From an uncultured Mycoplasmatota bacterium (GTDB lineage: Bacteria > Bacillota_I > Bacilli_A > RF39 > UBA660): 16,634 nucleotides of DNA. Of the stretch, positions 1-6,883 are shown one piece after another. The notes beneath the pieces are model-generated. The model was not told the origin of the DNA and ran no database searches. It worked only from the letters and a program-made list of their open reading frames with translations. The position numbers and the translations under genes are program-made. Numbering within the stretch: the first letter of the stretch is position 1; every line of letters begins with the position of its first letter. The stretch lies in NCBI GenBank assembly GCA_900551105.1, contig URUT01000025.1, positions 1 to 16,634 on the forward strand. The letters run 5' to 3'.

Positions 1-2
1 TG

Positions 3-31
3 AAAACTGATGAAATTTTATCAGTTTTTTT
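3..31 (+). terminator. Rho-independent terminator upstream of murG
   Basis: A 9-bp perfect stem pairs 3-11 with 20-28 around an 8-nt loop and runs directly into a T tract at 25-31. It probably ends the transcript of a gene lying before the window, so murG would start a new transcription unit or be reached only by read-through. Confidence 0.75.
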
Positions 32-38
32 ATATAAT
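10..38 (+). promoter_or_regulatory. Possible weak promoter for the murG operon
   Basis: A perfect TATAAT lies at 33-38, and ATGAAA (4 of 6 matches to TTGACA) lies 17 bases upstream at 10-15. The predicted start near 45 would place the murG ribosome site at the very 5' end of the message. The site also overlaps the terminator hairpin, so this is tentative. Confidence 0.3.
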
Positions 39-55
39 AGTAATAGGTGATGAGG

Positions 56-1132
56 ATGCGTGTAATTATTAGTGCTGGTGGTACTGGGGGACATATTTAT
101 CCAGCTTTAGCGATTATTAATAAAATTAAAGAGAAAGATAGTTCTAGTGAGTTTCTTTATATTGGAACTCATAATAGGATGGAGAAGGATATTGTTCCAG
201 CTGCTGGTTTCAAGTATGAACCAATAGAGATATATGGGTTTAGTAAAAAGGATATTAAGCGTGATATTAAGAATATTGGGCTTATTTTGAAGGCTGAGAA
301 GAAGTGTTTAAAAATTATGAAAGAGTTTAAACCTGATGTAGTTATTGGTGTAGGTGGTTATGTTACTTATCCAGTTTTAAGGGCTGCTAAGAAACTGAAG
401 ATAAAAACTTTTATTCATGAACAAAATTCTATACCTGGTAAGAGCAATAAGGTTTTAAGTAGAAGTGCTGATTTAATTGGGGTTTCTTTTGAGGATAGTT
501 TAAAGTATTTTGGAAAGAATGCTGTTTTGACTGGTAATCCTTGCGGAGAAAGAGCAATAGATATAGCACCAACTTTAAAGAGTAAATATGGTATAGATAA
601 GAAGAGAAAGTGTGTATTAATTGTTCAGGGTAGTCTGGGCTCTAATGTAATGAATAATAAGATGAAGAGTTATTTATCAAGTATTAAAGATGAAGATTAT
701 GATGTAATCTATGTTACCGGTAAAGATTATTATGATAGTTTTAGTAGTAATAAGTTTAGTAGTAATGTACATATAGTTCCTTTTATTGATAATATGAGTG
801 CTTTAATGAAGGATATAGATATTATAGTTACGAGAGCTGGAGCTAGTGTAATTAGTGAGATTATGGCGTTAGGTAAGGTTAGTATTTTAATACCTAGTCC
901 GTATGTTGCAAATAATCATCAGTATTATAATGCGAAGAGTTTAGATGATAATAAAGCTGCTATTATGATTCTAGAGAAAGATTTTAGTGGAGAATTATTA
1001 AAAGAAAAGATTAGTACATTATTTAAGGATAAATTATTATATAATCAGATTAGTAAGAATGTTAAGAGTATGAGTGTTGATAATAGTAGTACTTTAATAT
1101 ATAATTTACTTAAAGATTTAATTAAAAGATGA
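56..1132 (+). CDS. murG: MurG, UDP-GlcNAc:lipid I N-acetylglucosaminyltransferase
   Basis: The enzyme adds GlcNAc to undecaprenyl-PP-MurNAc-pentapeptide (lipid I) on the inner face of the membrane, making lipid II, the last cytoplasmic step of peptidoglycan synthesis. The 358 residues match the usual family length. Visible family motifs are the N-terminal glycine loop GGTGGH (8-13), GVGGY (98-102), HEQN (121-124), TGNP (159-162), and the donor-site block beginning RAGASVISE (260-268) with NHQYYNA following. The third glycine loop, usually GGSQGA, reads QGSLGS (191-196). I chose ATG 56 because AGGTGA at 45-50 sits five bases upstream; GTG 47 and ATG 50 overlap that site. It is first in a tight operon with ftsQ, whose ribosome site overlaps the murG stop. 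Assignment is firm. Confidence 0.96.
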   Translation: MRVIISAGGTGGHIYPALAIINKIKEKDSSSEFLYIGTHNRMEKDIVPAAGFKYEPIEIYGFSKKDIKRDIKNIGLILKAEKKCLKIMKEFKPDVVIGVGGYVTYPVLRAAKKLKIKTFIHEQNSIPGKSNKVLSRSADLIGVSFEDSLKYFGKNAVLTGNPCGERAIDIAPTLKSKYGIDKKRKCVLIVQGSLGSNVMNNKMKSYLSSIKDEDYDVIYVTGKDYYDSFSSNKFSSNVHIVPFIDNMSALMKDIDIIVTRAGASVISEIMALGKVSILIPSPYVANNHQYYNAKSLDDNKAAIMILEKDFSGELLKEKISTLFKDKLLYNQISKNVKSMSVDNSSTLIYNLLKDLIKR

Positions 1133-1139
1133 GGTATAA

Positions 1140-1853
1140 ATGAAGACTAAAAAGAGAATAAAGAGGAAATTTAATTATAAGAGATTTTTAATATTAGTAT
1201 TATTTTTATATCTTTTTGGTTATGGGATATATTATGTTTTTAGTAGACCAATTAAAAATATTATTATAACTGGTAATAGGTTGGTTAGTGATGTTAGTAT
1301 TATTGATGAACTTGGTATTAGAGATTATCCTGGGCTTTTTACATTAAGTAATAGTAAGATGAAGAAGGCACTTTTAAATAATCCTCTAATTGAGGATGTG
1401 ACTATAAAAAGAAATTTGCATTTTCAGTTACTCATTAATATTAAAGAGAAAAGGGTGGTTTTATATAATAAGTCTAATGAGATGTATGTTTTAAGTGATG
1501 GAAGTACAATTAATGATAAGGCTTATATAGGAATTCCGGTGCTTAATAATTATGCGCCTGAGGATATTTTGAAAGAGTTTGCGGGTAAGCTTGGAAAGCT
1601 GGATAGCTCAATTATTGGAGCAATTAGCGAGATGGAGTATACTCCTAGTAAGAATGATAAGGATGAGGTTATTGATAATACTAGATTTAAGTTAAAAATG
1701 AATGATGGTAATACAGTTTATATTAATGTTAAGAAGTGTGATGTACTTGCTTATTATAATGAAATATATGCTAGTTTAAATGGTAAAAAGGGTGTATTAA
1801 ATCTAGATAGTGGTAATTATGAGAGATATTTATTAACGCTTTATGAGGAGTGA
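1140..1853 (+). CDS. ftsQ: FtsQ/DivIB cell division protein
   Basis: This is the bitopic divisome protein that, with FtsL and FtsB/DivIC, controls septal peptidoglycan synthesis on the outer face of the membrane. Of 237 residues, 1-14 form a very basic cytoplasmic tail (KTKKRIKRK). A single membrane helix follows at about 15-34, then a POTRA domain at about 36-104 beginning near IKNIIITGNRLVSD and containing the typical PLIEDVTIKRN strand, and then the extracellular beta domain. The ribosome site GAGGT at 1131-1135 overlaps the murG stop. The murG-ftsQ order matches the end of the dcw cluster, but ftsA and ftsZ do not follow; queH does. Sequence in this family diverges quickly, so the call rests on topology, POTRA and context. 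Confidence 0.9.
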   Translation: MKTKKRIKRKFNYKRFLILVLFLYLFGYGIYYVFSRPIKNIIITGNRLVSDVSIIDELGIRDYPGLFTLSNSKMKKALLNNPLIEDVTIKRNLHFQLLINIKEKRVVLYNKSNEMYVLSDGSTINDKAYIGIPVLNNYAPEDILKEFAGKLGKLDSSIIGAISEMEYTPSKNDKDEVIDNTRFKLKMNDGNTVYINVKKCDVLAYYNEIYASLNGKKGVLNLDSGNYERYLLTLYEE

Positions 1854-1858
1854 TATTT

Positions 1859-2458
1859 TTGAATTATAATGAAGAAATGAAGAAAATAATTAAAGGATTA
1901 GATGGGAGGAAGAGTTTGCTTTTGCATAGTTGCTGCGGACCATGTTCTTCTAGTGTGATTGAAAGATTAAAGAATTATTTTGATATAACTGTTCTTTATT
2001 ATAATCCAAATATAGAGCCTAAAGAGGAGTATGAAAAAAGAAAGCGTGAACAAATTAGATTACTTAAAATATTAGGTGTTTCTTATTATGATATAGATTA
2101 TTTAAATGAAGAGTATCATGATGCGGTTAAGGGTTATGAAAATGAGCCTGAAAATGGTGCTAGATGCACATTATGTTTTAATTTAAGACTAAAAAAGACT
2201 GCTAAGATAGCTAAGAAAAATGGTTTTGATTTTTTTGGTACAACACTGACAGTTAGTCCTCATAAGAATAGTTTAATTATTAATGCTTTAGGAATGAAAA
2301 TAGAAAAAGATGAAGGTATTTTATTTTTGCTTTCAGATTTTAAAAAGGAAGATGGCTATAAAAGAAGTGTGGAACTAGCTAAAGAGTATGATTTGTATAG
2401 ACAGGATTATTGTGGATGCTTGTATAGCAAGAATGAAAGAGGGAAAAATGATGAATAA
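1859..2458 (+). CDS. queH: QueH, epoxyqueuosine reductase
   Basis: The protein reduces epoxyqueuosine to queuosine in the wobble position of GUN-anticodon tRNAs and is the non-orthologous replacement for the cobalamin-dependent QueG. The 199 residues carry the family's metal-binding cysteines: HSCCGPC (23-29), ARCTLCF (101-107) and YCGC (184-187). These bind a 4Fe-4S cluster and an additional iron in characterised QueH. I favour the TTG start at 1859 because GAGGAG (1845-1850) lies eight bases before it. The alternative GTG 1850 would make a GTGA overlap with the ftsQ stop, but the Shine-Dalgarno sequence would touch the start codon. The 3' end overlaps the next gene. No other queuosine gene is visible here. 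Confidence 0.92.
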   Translation: MNYNEEMKKIIKGLDGRKSLLLHSCCGPCSSSVIERLKNYFDITVLYYNPNIEPKEEYEKRKREQIRLLKILGVSYYDIDYLNEEYHDAVKGYENEPENGARCTLCFNLRLKKTAKIAKKNGFDFFGTTLTVSPHKNSLIINALGMKIEKDEGILFLLSDFKKEDGYKRSVELAKEYDLYRQDYCGCLYSKNERGKNDE

Positions 2459-2864
2459 AAAAGGATTTACTTTAGTAGAGGTTATTGCAGTTATTTCAGT
2501 TTTGGCATTAGTCATGATTATTGTTATTCCTGCGGTAAGTAGGCAGTTTACAAATTCTAAAGAAGCACTTAGTAATATTAATAGGAAGAATGCCAGTGAG
2601 TCAGCAATGTTGTTTGGAACAGATATCGCTACTTGTGATAAGAGTGCGTTAGATATTTTAAAAGAAGAAGTTTCTGAAAAGCCTAGCGAAGCTTATTGTG
2701 TGACTGCTAGGGATGCAATAAGTACTGGATTAGAGGTGTCTTTATATTTTTTAAAAAAAAATAATTATTTAACTGATTATGATGATAGATGTTCAGGAAA
2801 TGTTGTTATAACACAGGTAAATGGGGAAATAAAGTGTGATGCATCAGGTATAGAGTGTAGGTGA
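2451..2864 (+). CDS. Type IV pilin-like (pseudopilin) protein
   Basis: This 137-residue protein begins with a class III signal: MNKKGFTLVEV, with predicted prepilin-peptidase cleavage after Gly5, Phe6 as mature residue 1 and the conserved Glu at +5 (Glu10). A hydrophobic helix follows to about residue 28. The rest is a small, probably extracytoplasmic domain with five cysteines (62, 83, 114, 129, 136), which could form disulphides. ATG 2451 lies seven bases after GAGGG (2439-2443); ATG 2448 is also possible. It overlaps the queH end and its stop overlaps the ftsY ribosome site, so it is cotranscribed with both. Similar signals occur in ComGC/ComGD and secretion pseudopilins. No assembly ATPase, platform protein or prepilin peptidase lies in the window, so its machine is unknown. 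Confidence 0.82.
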   Translation: MNKKGFTLVEVIAVISVLALVMIIVIPAVSRQFTNSKEALSNINRKNASESAMLFGTDIATCDKSALDILKEEVSEKPSEAYCVTARDAISTGLEVSLYFLKKNNYLTDYDDRCSGNVVITQVNGEIKCDASGIECR

Positions 2865-2868
2865 AATT

Positions 2869-3843
2869 ATGGGATTATTTAATAAGTTTAAAGAAATATT
2901 TAAGAGTAAAGAGATTAAGGAAGATGTAGAGGTTTATGATAAAGGGCTTTCTAAAACTAGAAAAGAGTTTGTTAATGAACTTAGTATTTTAGGACATAAG
3001 TATACTAAAGTAAGTGATGATTATTTTGATGAGCTTGAAAGTTTATTAATTAAGGCTGATATAGGTGTTAAGACAGTGATGGATTTTATTACTCAGTTAA
3101 AGAAAAGGGTTAAAAGTGAAAATATTACTGATGCTGAGTATTTGAAAGAGGTTATTGTTGATGAGCTTTTATTAATTTATGTTAAGGATGATAGTTTAAC
3201 TGATAAGATTAATATTCAAAGTGATGGACCAACTGTTATTTTAATGGTAGGTGTAAATGGTGTTGGTAAGACGACGACAATTGGGAAGCTTGCTAATAAG
3301 TATAAAAAGGAAGGCAAGAAGGTTTTACTAGTTGCTGCTGATACATTTAGGGCTGGTGCTGTACCACAGTTAGAGTTATGGGCTAAGAGGACTGATAGTT
3401 TATTTGTTGGTAAGGAAAATGCTGATCCTGCAAGTGTAATTTATGATGGGTTAGAACTTGGTGTAAAAGAAAAGGCTGACATAATTTTGATTGATACAGC
3501 TGGAAGACTTCAGAATAAAGTAAATTTAATGAAAGAACTTGAAAAGATTAATAAAGTTATTGGTAAGATTATTCCTGGGGCACCACATGAAACTCTACTT
3601 ATTATAGATGCGACAACTGGACAAAATGGAATTAGTCAAGCTCAAAGCTTTAAAGAGATAACTAATATTACTGGTATAGTTTTAACTAAGCTAGATGGAA
3701 CTGCTAAAGGTGGTATTGTTTTGGCAATTAAGGAAGAGGTAGAATTGCCAGTTAAGTTTATTGGTCTTGGAGAGGGAATAGATGATTTAAAGCCTTTTGA
3801 TATTGAAGATTATATTTATGGATTGTTTAAGGATATGATGTAA
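2869..3843 (+). CDS. ftsY: FtsY, signal recognition particle receptor GTPase
   Basis: FtsY receives SRP-ribosome complexes at the membrane and hands nascent membrane proteins to the Sec translocon. The 324 residues consist of a short charged N-terminal segment, an N helical bundle (about 25-110) and the G domain. Visible GTPase motifs are GVNGVGKTT (128-136), DTFRAGA (158-164), DTAGR (209-213), TKLDGTAKGG (273-282) and the closing GLGEGIDDLKPF (299-310). The acidic A domain is minimal, as in many Gram-positive FtsY proteins. The start is fixed by AGGTGA at 2859-2864, which includes the stop of the preceding gene. The stop TAA shares a base with the ylxM start (TAATG). Confidence 0.97.
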   Translation: MGLFNKFKEIFKSKEIKEDVEVYDKGLSKTRKEFVNELSILGHKYTKVSDDYFDELESLLIKADIGVKTVMDFITQLKKRVKSENITDAEYLKEVIVDELLLIYVKDDSLTDKINIQSDGPTVILMVGVNGVGKTTTIGKLANKYKKEGKKVLLVAADTFRAGAVPQLELWAKRTDSLFVGKENADPASVIYDGLELGVKEKADIILIDTAGRLQNKVNLMKELEKINKVIGKIIPGAPHETLLIIDATTGQNGISQAQSFKEITNITGIVLTKLDGTAKGGIVLAIKEEVELPVKFIGLGEGIDDLKPFDIEDYIYGLFKDMM

Positions 3844-4124
3844 TGGAAGAGATAATTTATTATTCAGATTTATTTGATTATTATAAAGGGCTTTTTACTA
3901 AAACTCAGCAAGATTATTTTATAGACTATTATTTTAATAATTTGACGCAGGAAGAGATTGCTGATAATTATAATGTTTCTAAAAATGCAATTAGTAAAAC
4001 TTTAAAGGAAGTTAAAGAAAAGTTAGATTATTATGAAGAAATTTTAGCTTTACATAAAAATAGAGAAAAAATAAAAGAACTACTTAGTAGTTCTGAGTTT
4101 GATAGGATAAGTGATTATATTTAA
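3843..4124 (+). CDS. ylxM: YlxM, UPF0122 helix-turn-helix protein
   Basis: This small 93-residue protein has a sigma region 4-like helix-turn-helix at about 34-55 (LTQEEIADNYNVSKNAISKT) followed by a long charged helix. That is the architecture of YlxM, which is encoded with SRP genes in Firmicutes and has been linked to the SRP pathway. It starts on the ftsY stop (TAATG), so translation is probably coupled. In most Firmicutes ylxM is followed by ffh; here a terminator and a convergent operon follow instead. Function in this organism is inferred from the family only. Confidence 0.88.
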   Translation: MEEIIYYSDLFDYYKGLFTKTQQDYFIDYYFNNLTQEEIADNYNVSKNAISKTLKEVKEKLDYYEEILALHKNREKIKELLSSSEFDRISDYI

Positions 4125-4140
4125 GAACTTATCTTTTTTT
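4106..4140 (+). terminator. Terminator of the murG-ylxM operon
   Basis: A 7-bp stem (GATAAGT 4106-4112 with ACTTATC 4127-4133) closes a 14-nt loop that contains the ylxM stop, and a T tract runs from 4134 to 4140. It overlaps the convergent gene's end. On the minus strand no T tract follows, so it appears to act only on the plus-strand operon. Confidence 0.7.
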
Positions 4141-4534
4141 GTGATTTATAACTGGCAATGTTTAGAGCAATTAACGGTATAAAGATTAAAAATGAGCTAA
4201 TGTTATTTTTTAGAGTATCTTTAAAGTTTATTGCAAGTAATAGTAGTACTACATAAAGAATAATAGAAATGAACTCAAATTTTAAGTCTTTATATATAAA
4301 TGATGTTAAAGTAAAAATTGATACTAGTGTGTATGCTAAGATGATTAGAGCCCACCAAGTGCTTGTATACATATTTTGAATTAGTAGAGCAAGACTACTT
4401 GTGTCGGTGCCACTTTCATAGTACATTAGGTGGTCTAGATGATTAAAGTATAATAAAATCCAAATGTTTATACCAATTTGAAGTAGGGCAGTTATTCCTA
4501 AAATAATGCTTCTATTTTTAAATATTTTATTCAT
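4121..4534 (-). CDS. Four-helix integral membrane protein, unknown function
   Basis: I do not recognise this 137-residue protein. It has four predicted membrane helices at about 9-30, 60-81, 86-103 and 112-128, a basic N-terminus and a basic C-terminal tail (KSQKKISS). The second loop holds a WW pair just before helix 2. The start at 4534 is chosen because GAGG lies five bases upstream (GAGGTGAACATG); a GTG six bases earlier would lie inside that site. It overlaps the end of the pyrophosphatase-like gene by eight bases and is the last gene of the minus-strand operon. Its stop shares the palindrome TTAA with the convergent ylxM stop. No catalytic or transport motif is visible. Confidence 0.75.
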   Translation of the reverse strand: MNKIFKNRSIILGITALLQIGINIWILLYFNHLDHLMYYESGTDTSSLALLIQNMYTSTWWALIILAYTLVSIFTLTSFIYKDLKFEFISIILYVVLLLLAINFKDTLKNNISSFLIFIPLIALNIASYKSQKKISS

Positions 4535-5411
4535 GTTCACCTCGTATATATTTTAAAACTTCAGGAATGATCATTGAACCTCTTGAGACTATAAAGTCAT
4601 ATTCTTTAGTGATAAATTCTTGATTGTAATTTAAGCAAATGTATGAGTGCTCGTTTTTGATGTCAATGTAGATTCCTAAAAAATTTTCTTTATTATTTTT
4701 AACAAAATTTTGATATTCTTTTAAGTTGTTAGTATCAAAAGCGGTTATGTACGTGCTTTTAAATTTGATGTTGTTAAATTCGTAGTTTTTTAAACTATTT
4801 GTGCTAAATGCCTCTTCTTTATTTGTTAGGTCTGTGTTAATAAAAAATTTTTCTAAAAGACCTTTAAATGTTTCGTCATAGCCAAGAGATTTTATTAATT
4901 TTTTATCTTTTTCTTGATAGCGAATACTTTTACCAAAGTAAGAATCTCTCATAGTAGCATAGTAGATTAAATTTTTTTCTTCATTATTAAAGCTATATTT
5001 ATTTTTAAATATGTCATATATTTGCAGACAAGTGCTGGCATATTTTCCTAATATGATATTGTTTAAGTTATTACTGTCTGGGGGGTGATCAATACCTCCA
5101 ATTATTAAATTTTTGTTATTTACTGATTGTTTGGGATCATTATGATCTACTAGAAAATATTTATATTTTGGGATATCTTTTTCTTTAATAATTTTGGGTG
5201 TGTGTTTAAAGATGTATTTAGATATCTTTTGGGACATATCATCTAGTTTTTCGTTTTCTATGATGGCGAAATCGCTTTCTATGTTATAAGTTTTTAGAAT
5301 ATTTTTCATTATGTAAGAAGCAAATAGGGTATCTACATCTGGTGTACGATGACCCATAATGATTATGTTTTGTTCTTGTGATAAAAGTTTTAATAATTTT
5401 TCTATTTTCAT
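4527..5411 (-). CDS. Family II inorganic pyrophosphatase-like DHH/DHHA2 protein
   Basis: The 294 residues follow the layout of manganese-dependent pyrophosphatase PpaC. GHRTPDVDT (20-28) gives His21, Asp25 and Asp27; VDHNDPKQSV (88-97) gives Asp89; RDS gives Asp156; the C-terminal DHHA2 signature remains as VSRGSMIIPEVL (275-286). The defining DHH motif, however, reads DHP (108-110), losing the second histidine, which is catalytic in PpaC. The SRKKQ phosphate-binding segment reads SRGSM, keeping Arg277 but losing the lysines. The fold and most metal ligands are thus kept while the pyrophosphate site is changed, so the substrate may differ. The start is uncertain: ATG 5411 has no clear ribosome site and ATG 5420 overlaps the upstream stop; coupling to the upstream gene is likely. 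Confidence 0.75.
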   Translation of the reverse strand: MKIEKLLKLLSQEQNIIIMGHRTPDVDTLFASYIMKNILKTYNIESDFAIIENEKLDDMSQKISKYIFKHTPKIIKEKDIPKYKYFLVDHNDPKQSVNNKNLIIGGIDHPPDSNNLNNIILGKYASTCLQIYDIFKNKYSFNNEEKNLIYYATMRDSYFGKSIRYQEKDKKLIKSLGYDETFKGLLEKFFINTDLTNKEEAFSTNSLKNYEFNNIKFKSTYITAFDTNNLKEYQNFVKNNKENFLGIYIDIKNEHSYICLNYNQEFITKEYDFIVSRGSMIIPEVLKYIRGEHE

Positions 5412-5412
5412 A

Positions 5413-6597
5413 CTATTCATCTGCCAAGTTATCAAAGTAACCACTTACTAGAACTACGGGGGTTCCTTTATCGCCGGAGCCACTTGTTAGGTCACATAAA
5501 GAGCCGACTAAGTCAGTAATTCTTCTTGGAGTAGTTCCTAAACTAATGTTTTGACCTTTTAGGTTATTTTGTTTTTCTTTGATTTCTTTTTTGATGGCTT
5601 CTTTTAGTTCATCACCTTTTAAGTTAGCATATTTATTGTCTGAGATATATTTTAGTTTTATTTCGTTTGGTGTTCCTTCTAAGCCTTTAGTGTAAGCTGG
5701 ACTTACTACTGGGTCTGCCAGTTCCCATATTTTACCGACTGGGTCTTTAAATGCGCCATCTCCGTAAACCATTACTTCAACGTTTTTACCAGTTTCTTTT
5801 AAAATCATTTCTTTAATTTTTTGAACTAATATATCGCCAGTTTTTGGAAATAGTTTTAATCTTTCTTCAGTTGATTTGTTACTACCTAATAAACCATAGG
5901 TTGGGTTAAAGCCGCTGTTATTAATTGGTTTGTTCATTACGTCTGTTAGAGAGTAGACGTTAGCGTTTGCTTTTTTTAGAGCTTCTTTAGTTTTTACTCT
6001 TGTGTGAATGTCGCAGGTAAGAACATTATTTGTGTATATTAAAATATCTAAAGGATTATTTGAAAATACAAAGGTTACTTCACAGTTTTCTCTTTGAACT
6101 AGATTGCGGTAATAGTCTACCATATTAATTCCTGTAAATGGATGAATGAAATCTTTAAAATGTTCATTATAATCTTTTTCTGTAATTATACTTCCTAAAT
6201 TAAATGGGGATGATGAAAGGGTATCTTCGTCCATTATGCCGTTACCAACTTCATCACTTGGAAATGATAAAAGAATAGTTATTTTATTCATTGCTCTTGC
6301 TATGGCTTTTAAGATAAGTGAAAATCTATTTCTTGATAAAATAGGGAAGACGATGCCAACTTCTTTGTCTGGATATTTGCTTTCGAGGTCTTTGACAATG
6401 TCATCAACAGTGACATAGTTTCCTTCACTTATGCCAACTACTGCTTCAGTTACGGCAATGATGTCTTTATCTTTTAGATTAAATCCTTCTTCTTTACTTG
6501 CATTTATTACTGATTTGGTTACTATTTCAGCTAAGTTGTCTCTTTCTTTAATGATTGGAGTTCTAATTCCTCTTACGGTTGTTCCGACTAATCTCAT
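5413..6597 (-). CDS. CofE-like F420-0:L-glutamate ligase family protein
   Basis: This 394-residue protein belongs to the CofE/FbiB-type ligase family (COG1478). Characterised members add L-glutamate to F420-0 using GTP, and a Chlamydia member acts on folate. Family landmarks are the N-terminal VRGIRTPIIKERDNLAEIV segment (8-26), TGKNVEVMVYGDG (269-281), matching the CofE TGKRVGVIITD strand, and DLVGSLCDLTSGSGDKGTP (362-380), matching the C-terminal glycine-rich turn. It is longer than archaeal CofE (about 250 residues) owing to material around 110-250 and 300-350. The start is set by AAGGA about nine bases before ATG 6597. It leads an operon with the pyrophosphatase-like gene. No F420 genes are seen, so the true substrate is open. 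Confidence 0.75.
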   Translation of the reverse strand: MRLVGTTVRGIRTPIIKERDNLAEIVTKSVINASKEEGFNLKDKDIIAVTEAVVGISEGNYVTVDDIVKDLESKYPDKEVGIVFPILSRNRFSLILKAIARAMNKITILLSFPSDEVGNGIMDEDTLSSSPFNLGSIITEKDYNEHFKDFIHPFTGINMVDYYRNLVQRENCEVTFVFSNNPLDILIYTNNVLTCDIHTRVKTKEALKKANANVYSLTDVMNKPINNSGFNPTYGLLGSNKSTEERLKLFPKTGDILVQKIKEMILKETGKNVEVMVYGDGAFKDPVGKIWELADPVVSPAYTKGLEGTPNEIKLKYISDNKYANLKGDELKEAIKKEIKEKQNNLKGQNISLGTTPRRITDLVGSLCDLTSGSGDKGTPVVLVSGYFDNLADE

Positions 6598-6625
6598 ATT
6601 ATTTACACATCCTTCTTATAATAAA

Positions 6626-6654
6626 ATTTTACTATGTTGTGGTTATTTTAGCAA
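6626..6654 (-). promoter_or_regulatory. Promoter of the CofE-like operon
   Basis: On the minus strand TTGCTA (6654-6649) and TAAAAT (6631-6626) are separated by 17 bases. The predicted start near 6619 leaves a leader of about 22 nt containing the ribosome site. Confidence 0.6.
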
Positions 6655-6671
6655 CTGTTTGAGTAAAGAGA

Positions 6672-6709
6672 TTGACATAAAAAAGTACCTAGCTTTTGCT
6701 ATGTATAAA
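6672..6709 (+). promoter_or_regulatory. Candidate promoter for the small hydrophobic peptide
   Basis: A perfect TTGACA lies at 6672-6677. The matching -10 is uncertain: TGCTAT (6697-6702) is at 19 bases and TATAAA (6704-6709) is at 26. It points toward the peptide gene at 6791 and away from the CofE-like operon, making the region divergent. Confidence 0.4.
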
Positions 6710-6755
6710 TGTGATTTTTTATATTAGGTTTATTTTCTTTTGATGTGAGTATCGT

Positions 6756-6781
6756 CCTCCAATCTTGAAAAAGATGGGAGG
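6756..6781 (+). promoter_or_regulatory. Hairpin sequestering the ribosome site of the small peptide gene
   Basis: CCTCC (6756-6760) pairs with GGAGG (6777-6781), and after one A/G mismatch ATCTT (6762-6766) pairs with AAGAT (6771-6775), closed by a GAAA tetraloop (6767-6770). The ten base pairs bury the whole Shine-Dalgarno core that lies nine bases before ATG 6791. Translation should be low unless the hairpin is opened by processing, another RNA or a ligand. Confidence 0.75.
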
Positions 6782-6790
6782 TAGATAAAG

Positions 6791-6883
6791 ATGAAAATTA
6801 AGACTTTTATTATAAAAGTTTTAGAGCTCATTGTTATCATTTTGTTACTTTCTACCTTATTGGTGTTAGTAATAAAAAAATAA
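6791..6883 (+). CDS. 30-residue hydrophobic peptide, type I toxin-like
   Basis: This gene is too short for usual calling. The 30 codons encode a basic N-terminus (MKIKTFIIK), one continuous hydrophobic helix (LELIVIILLLSTLLVLVI) and a Lys-Lys end, then TAA. The near-perfect site GGGAGGT lies nine bases upstream but is hidden in a hairpin. A single membrane span with charged ends, a strong but masked ribosome site, a long leader and a structured 3' region are the hallmarks of type I toxin mRNAs such as Fst or TxpA/BsrG. I see no sequence identity to a named family, and no convincing antisense RNA promoter was found. It could instead be a small membrane regulator. The coding call rests on the ribosome site and composition. 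Confidence 0.65.
   Translation: MKIKTFIIKVLELIVIILLLSTLLVLVIKK

Noticed and set aside
6236..6727. Plus-strand open frames opposite the CofE-like gene (6236-6418 and 6431-6727)
   Set aside because: They lie antisense to a well-supported gene, lack ribosome sites and have composition typical of a complementary frame; the second runs out into the promoter region.
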